Below, piece by piece: positions 62,988 to 64,000 of a stretch of 64,000 bases of DNA. Position numbers and translations under genes: made by a program. The stretch is from Lujinxingia litoralis (GTDB lineage Bacteria; Myxococcota_A; Bradymonadia; Bradymonadales; Bradymonadaceae). A model generated the notes under the pieces. It saw only the letters and a list, made by a program, of their open reading frames with translations, did not search any database and was not told the origin of the DNA. The stretch covers positions 288,780 to 352,779 of the forward strand of contig NZ_QHKO01000004.1 in assembly GCF_003260125.1 (NCBI RefSeq), written 5' to 3'. The stretch's first letter is position 1. The number at the start of each line of letters is the position of its first letter.

Positions 62988-64000
62988 ACTTCGTCCAACC
63001 TCTCTTTCTGGTGGGGCTGCTGGCCGCGGCGCTTCCGCTGCTTATCCACCTTTTTAATCGCCGCAAGGCCGTGCGCCGCCCCTTCCCGGCGCTGCGTCTG
63101 CTCCAGGCCTCCCACCAGCGCAGCGCGCGCAGCATCAAGGTGCGCCAGCGCGTCTTGCTGGCGCTGCGCATGGCCGCCGTCGCCGCCCTGGCCCTGGCCC
63201 TGGCCAAACCCTTCTTCCTGAGTTCCTCCGGCATGACCGCCGAGGAGCGCATGCCCACCGCCGTGGCCCTGGTCATCGAAGATGGTCTGGCCATGCAACA
63301 CGAGGGCTGGATGAAACGGGCTCGCGAACAGGCCTCGGAGCTCGTCGACGACCTCCGCCCCTGGGATCAGGTCGTGCTGGTGCGCAGCAGCGGCCCCGAC
63401 GAGGAACGCCTCACCGAAGATCACGGCCAGGTGAGCGAGCAGCTCGACGAGCTGCGCGCCTCCGACAACCCCGGCGATCTGGGCCACGCGCTCAGCCGCG
63501 CCTCCACGCTGCTCTCGGGCTCACAGCTGCCCAACCGCCGCCTGGTGGTCATCGGCTCACTCACCGAAGGAGCCTTTGCCCAAGACCCGGCTGAACTCGA
63601 CATTGTTCACCCCCTCCAGCTCTTCTCCGTGCGTGATGAGGGCGACGAGCCCACCCCCAATCTGGCCATCACCGGGGTGCGCTACGAACAGGAAGGCAGC
63701 GGCGAACAGGGCGCCTGGAACATCACCGCCACCATTGCCAACTTCGGCCCCGACGACGCCACCGACGTGCAGGCCCAGCTGCGGGTGGGAGACTCGGTGG
63801 TCGGCGGCCAGCAGCTCTCGGTGCCCGCCGGCCAGGAGACCCGCGTGGCGTTCATGCACCGCCTGAGCGAACCCGCACTCACCGCCGCCCGGGTCGAATT
63901 GATCGACGCCGACGAACTCGCCGCCGACAACACCTGGCACTTTTTCATCCGCCCCCGCGAGCACGTGCGCGCGCTCCTGATCAACGGCAGCCCCAGCAAC
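62984..64000 (+). CDS. BatA-type protein, N-terminal part (runs off the right edge, 339 codons seen)
   Basis: ATG 62984 overlaps the DUF58 stop. The first 90 residues are the BatA N-terminal module: QPLFLVGLLAAALPLLIHLF with the LIHLFNRRK motif, then VRQRVLLALRMAAVAALALA as a second membrane segment. A VWA-like region follows with AVALVIEDGLAMQHEGW, where D and the following residues sit at the MIDAS position but the Ser residues of DxSxS are absent. Strand-rich NITATIANFGPDDATDVQAQ resembles a CARDB-like domain. No stop codon occurs before 64000, so the gene is truncated by the window, not broken. Confidence 0.9.
   Translation, partial: MNFVQPLFLVGLLAAALPLLIHLFNRRKAVRRPFPALRLLQASHQRSARSIKVRQRVLLALRMAAVAALALALAKPFFLSSSGMTAEERMPTAVALVIEDGLAMQHEGWMKRAREQASELVDDLRPWDQVVLVRSSGPDEERLTEDHGQVSEQLDELRASDNPGDLGHALSRASTLLSGSQLPNRRLVVIGSLTEGAFAQDPAELDIVHPLQLFSVRDEGDEPTPNLAITGVRYEQEGSGEQGAWNITATIANFGPDDATDVQAQLRVGDSVVGGQQLSVPAGQETRVAFMHRLSEPALTAARVELIDADELAADNTWHFFIRPREHVRALLINGSPSN

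Overview
The window is GC-rich and gene-dense. It looks like a chromosomal segment of a delta-type proteobacterium with a myxobacterium-like gene style: Ser/Thr kinases fused to other modules, twelve probable lipoproteins, an RCC1-repeat and several Cys-rich surface proteins, orphan PAS histidine kinases, and an rpoN-hpf pair. A member of the Bradymonadales/Myxococcota neighbourhood fits best, but that is inference from gene content, not from a marker alignment. No phage, transposase, rRNA or CRISPR locus was seen.

Layout. 1-6.7 kb: YceI-like lipoprotein, 4HBT thioesterase, YacG, a TPR/PEGA exported protein, HtpG, a small lipoprotein and a crotonase. 6.9-16.1 kb: two fused Ser/Thr kinases (kinase-PEGA-FGE-sulfatase, and kinase-ODP diiron-type domain) around tRNA-Pro(CGG), a two-domain extradiol-dioxygenase-like protein, a short HPF-like protein, a lipoprotein with one CxxCH haem motif, and an FAD monooxygenase. 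16.1-26 kb: lipoproteins, an uncharacterised cytosolic family, a RuvC-fold protein, a lipocalin, a 43-bp tandem repeat, a spermidine-synthase-like methyltransferase, a YigZ protein and an SLC13/TrkA-C transporter. 26-41 kb: PAS histidine kinase, lipoprotein, YbiT-type ABC-F protein, YflT stress protein, PPC-repeat lipoprotein, DUF523 protein, methyltransferase-like protein, membrane glycosyltransferase, a second PAS histidine kinase, MutS2 and a small membrane protein. 41-54 kb: an overlapping pair (TPR/peptidase-MA protein and a 1120-residue DUF4175-type membrane coiled-coil protein), RCC1 lipoprotein, AstD-like aldehyde dehydrogenase, S9 peptidase, long HPF and RpoN. 54-64 kb: DUF7282-like repeat lipoprotein, Cys-rich lipoprotein, YihY-type membrane protein, prenyl synthase with a GbsR/MarR regulator, and the start of a MoxR-DUF58-BatA operon running off the right edge.

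Two signals stand out. (1) The 12.7-14.8 kb gene joins a complete Ser/Thr kinase to an ODP-type metallo-beta-lactamase domain that keeps most metal ligands, suggesting an oxygen- or iron-responsive kinase. (2) A dispersed repeat with core GACCGGGAGTC occurs at the left edge, as a 23-bp tandem array at 26 kb, as a higher-order array at 41 kb, and as an in-frame 15-residue repeat inside a coding gene at 34 kb. The two intergenic arrays both lie between convergent 3' ends, and the same core forms the stem of an intrinsic terminator at 25.8 kb.

CDS starts were moved inward where a Shine-Dalgarno match, signal peptide or family N-terminus favoured a later codon. All family assignments come from reading motifs by eye.
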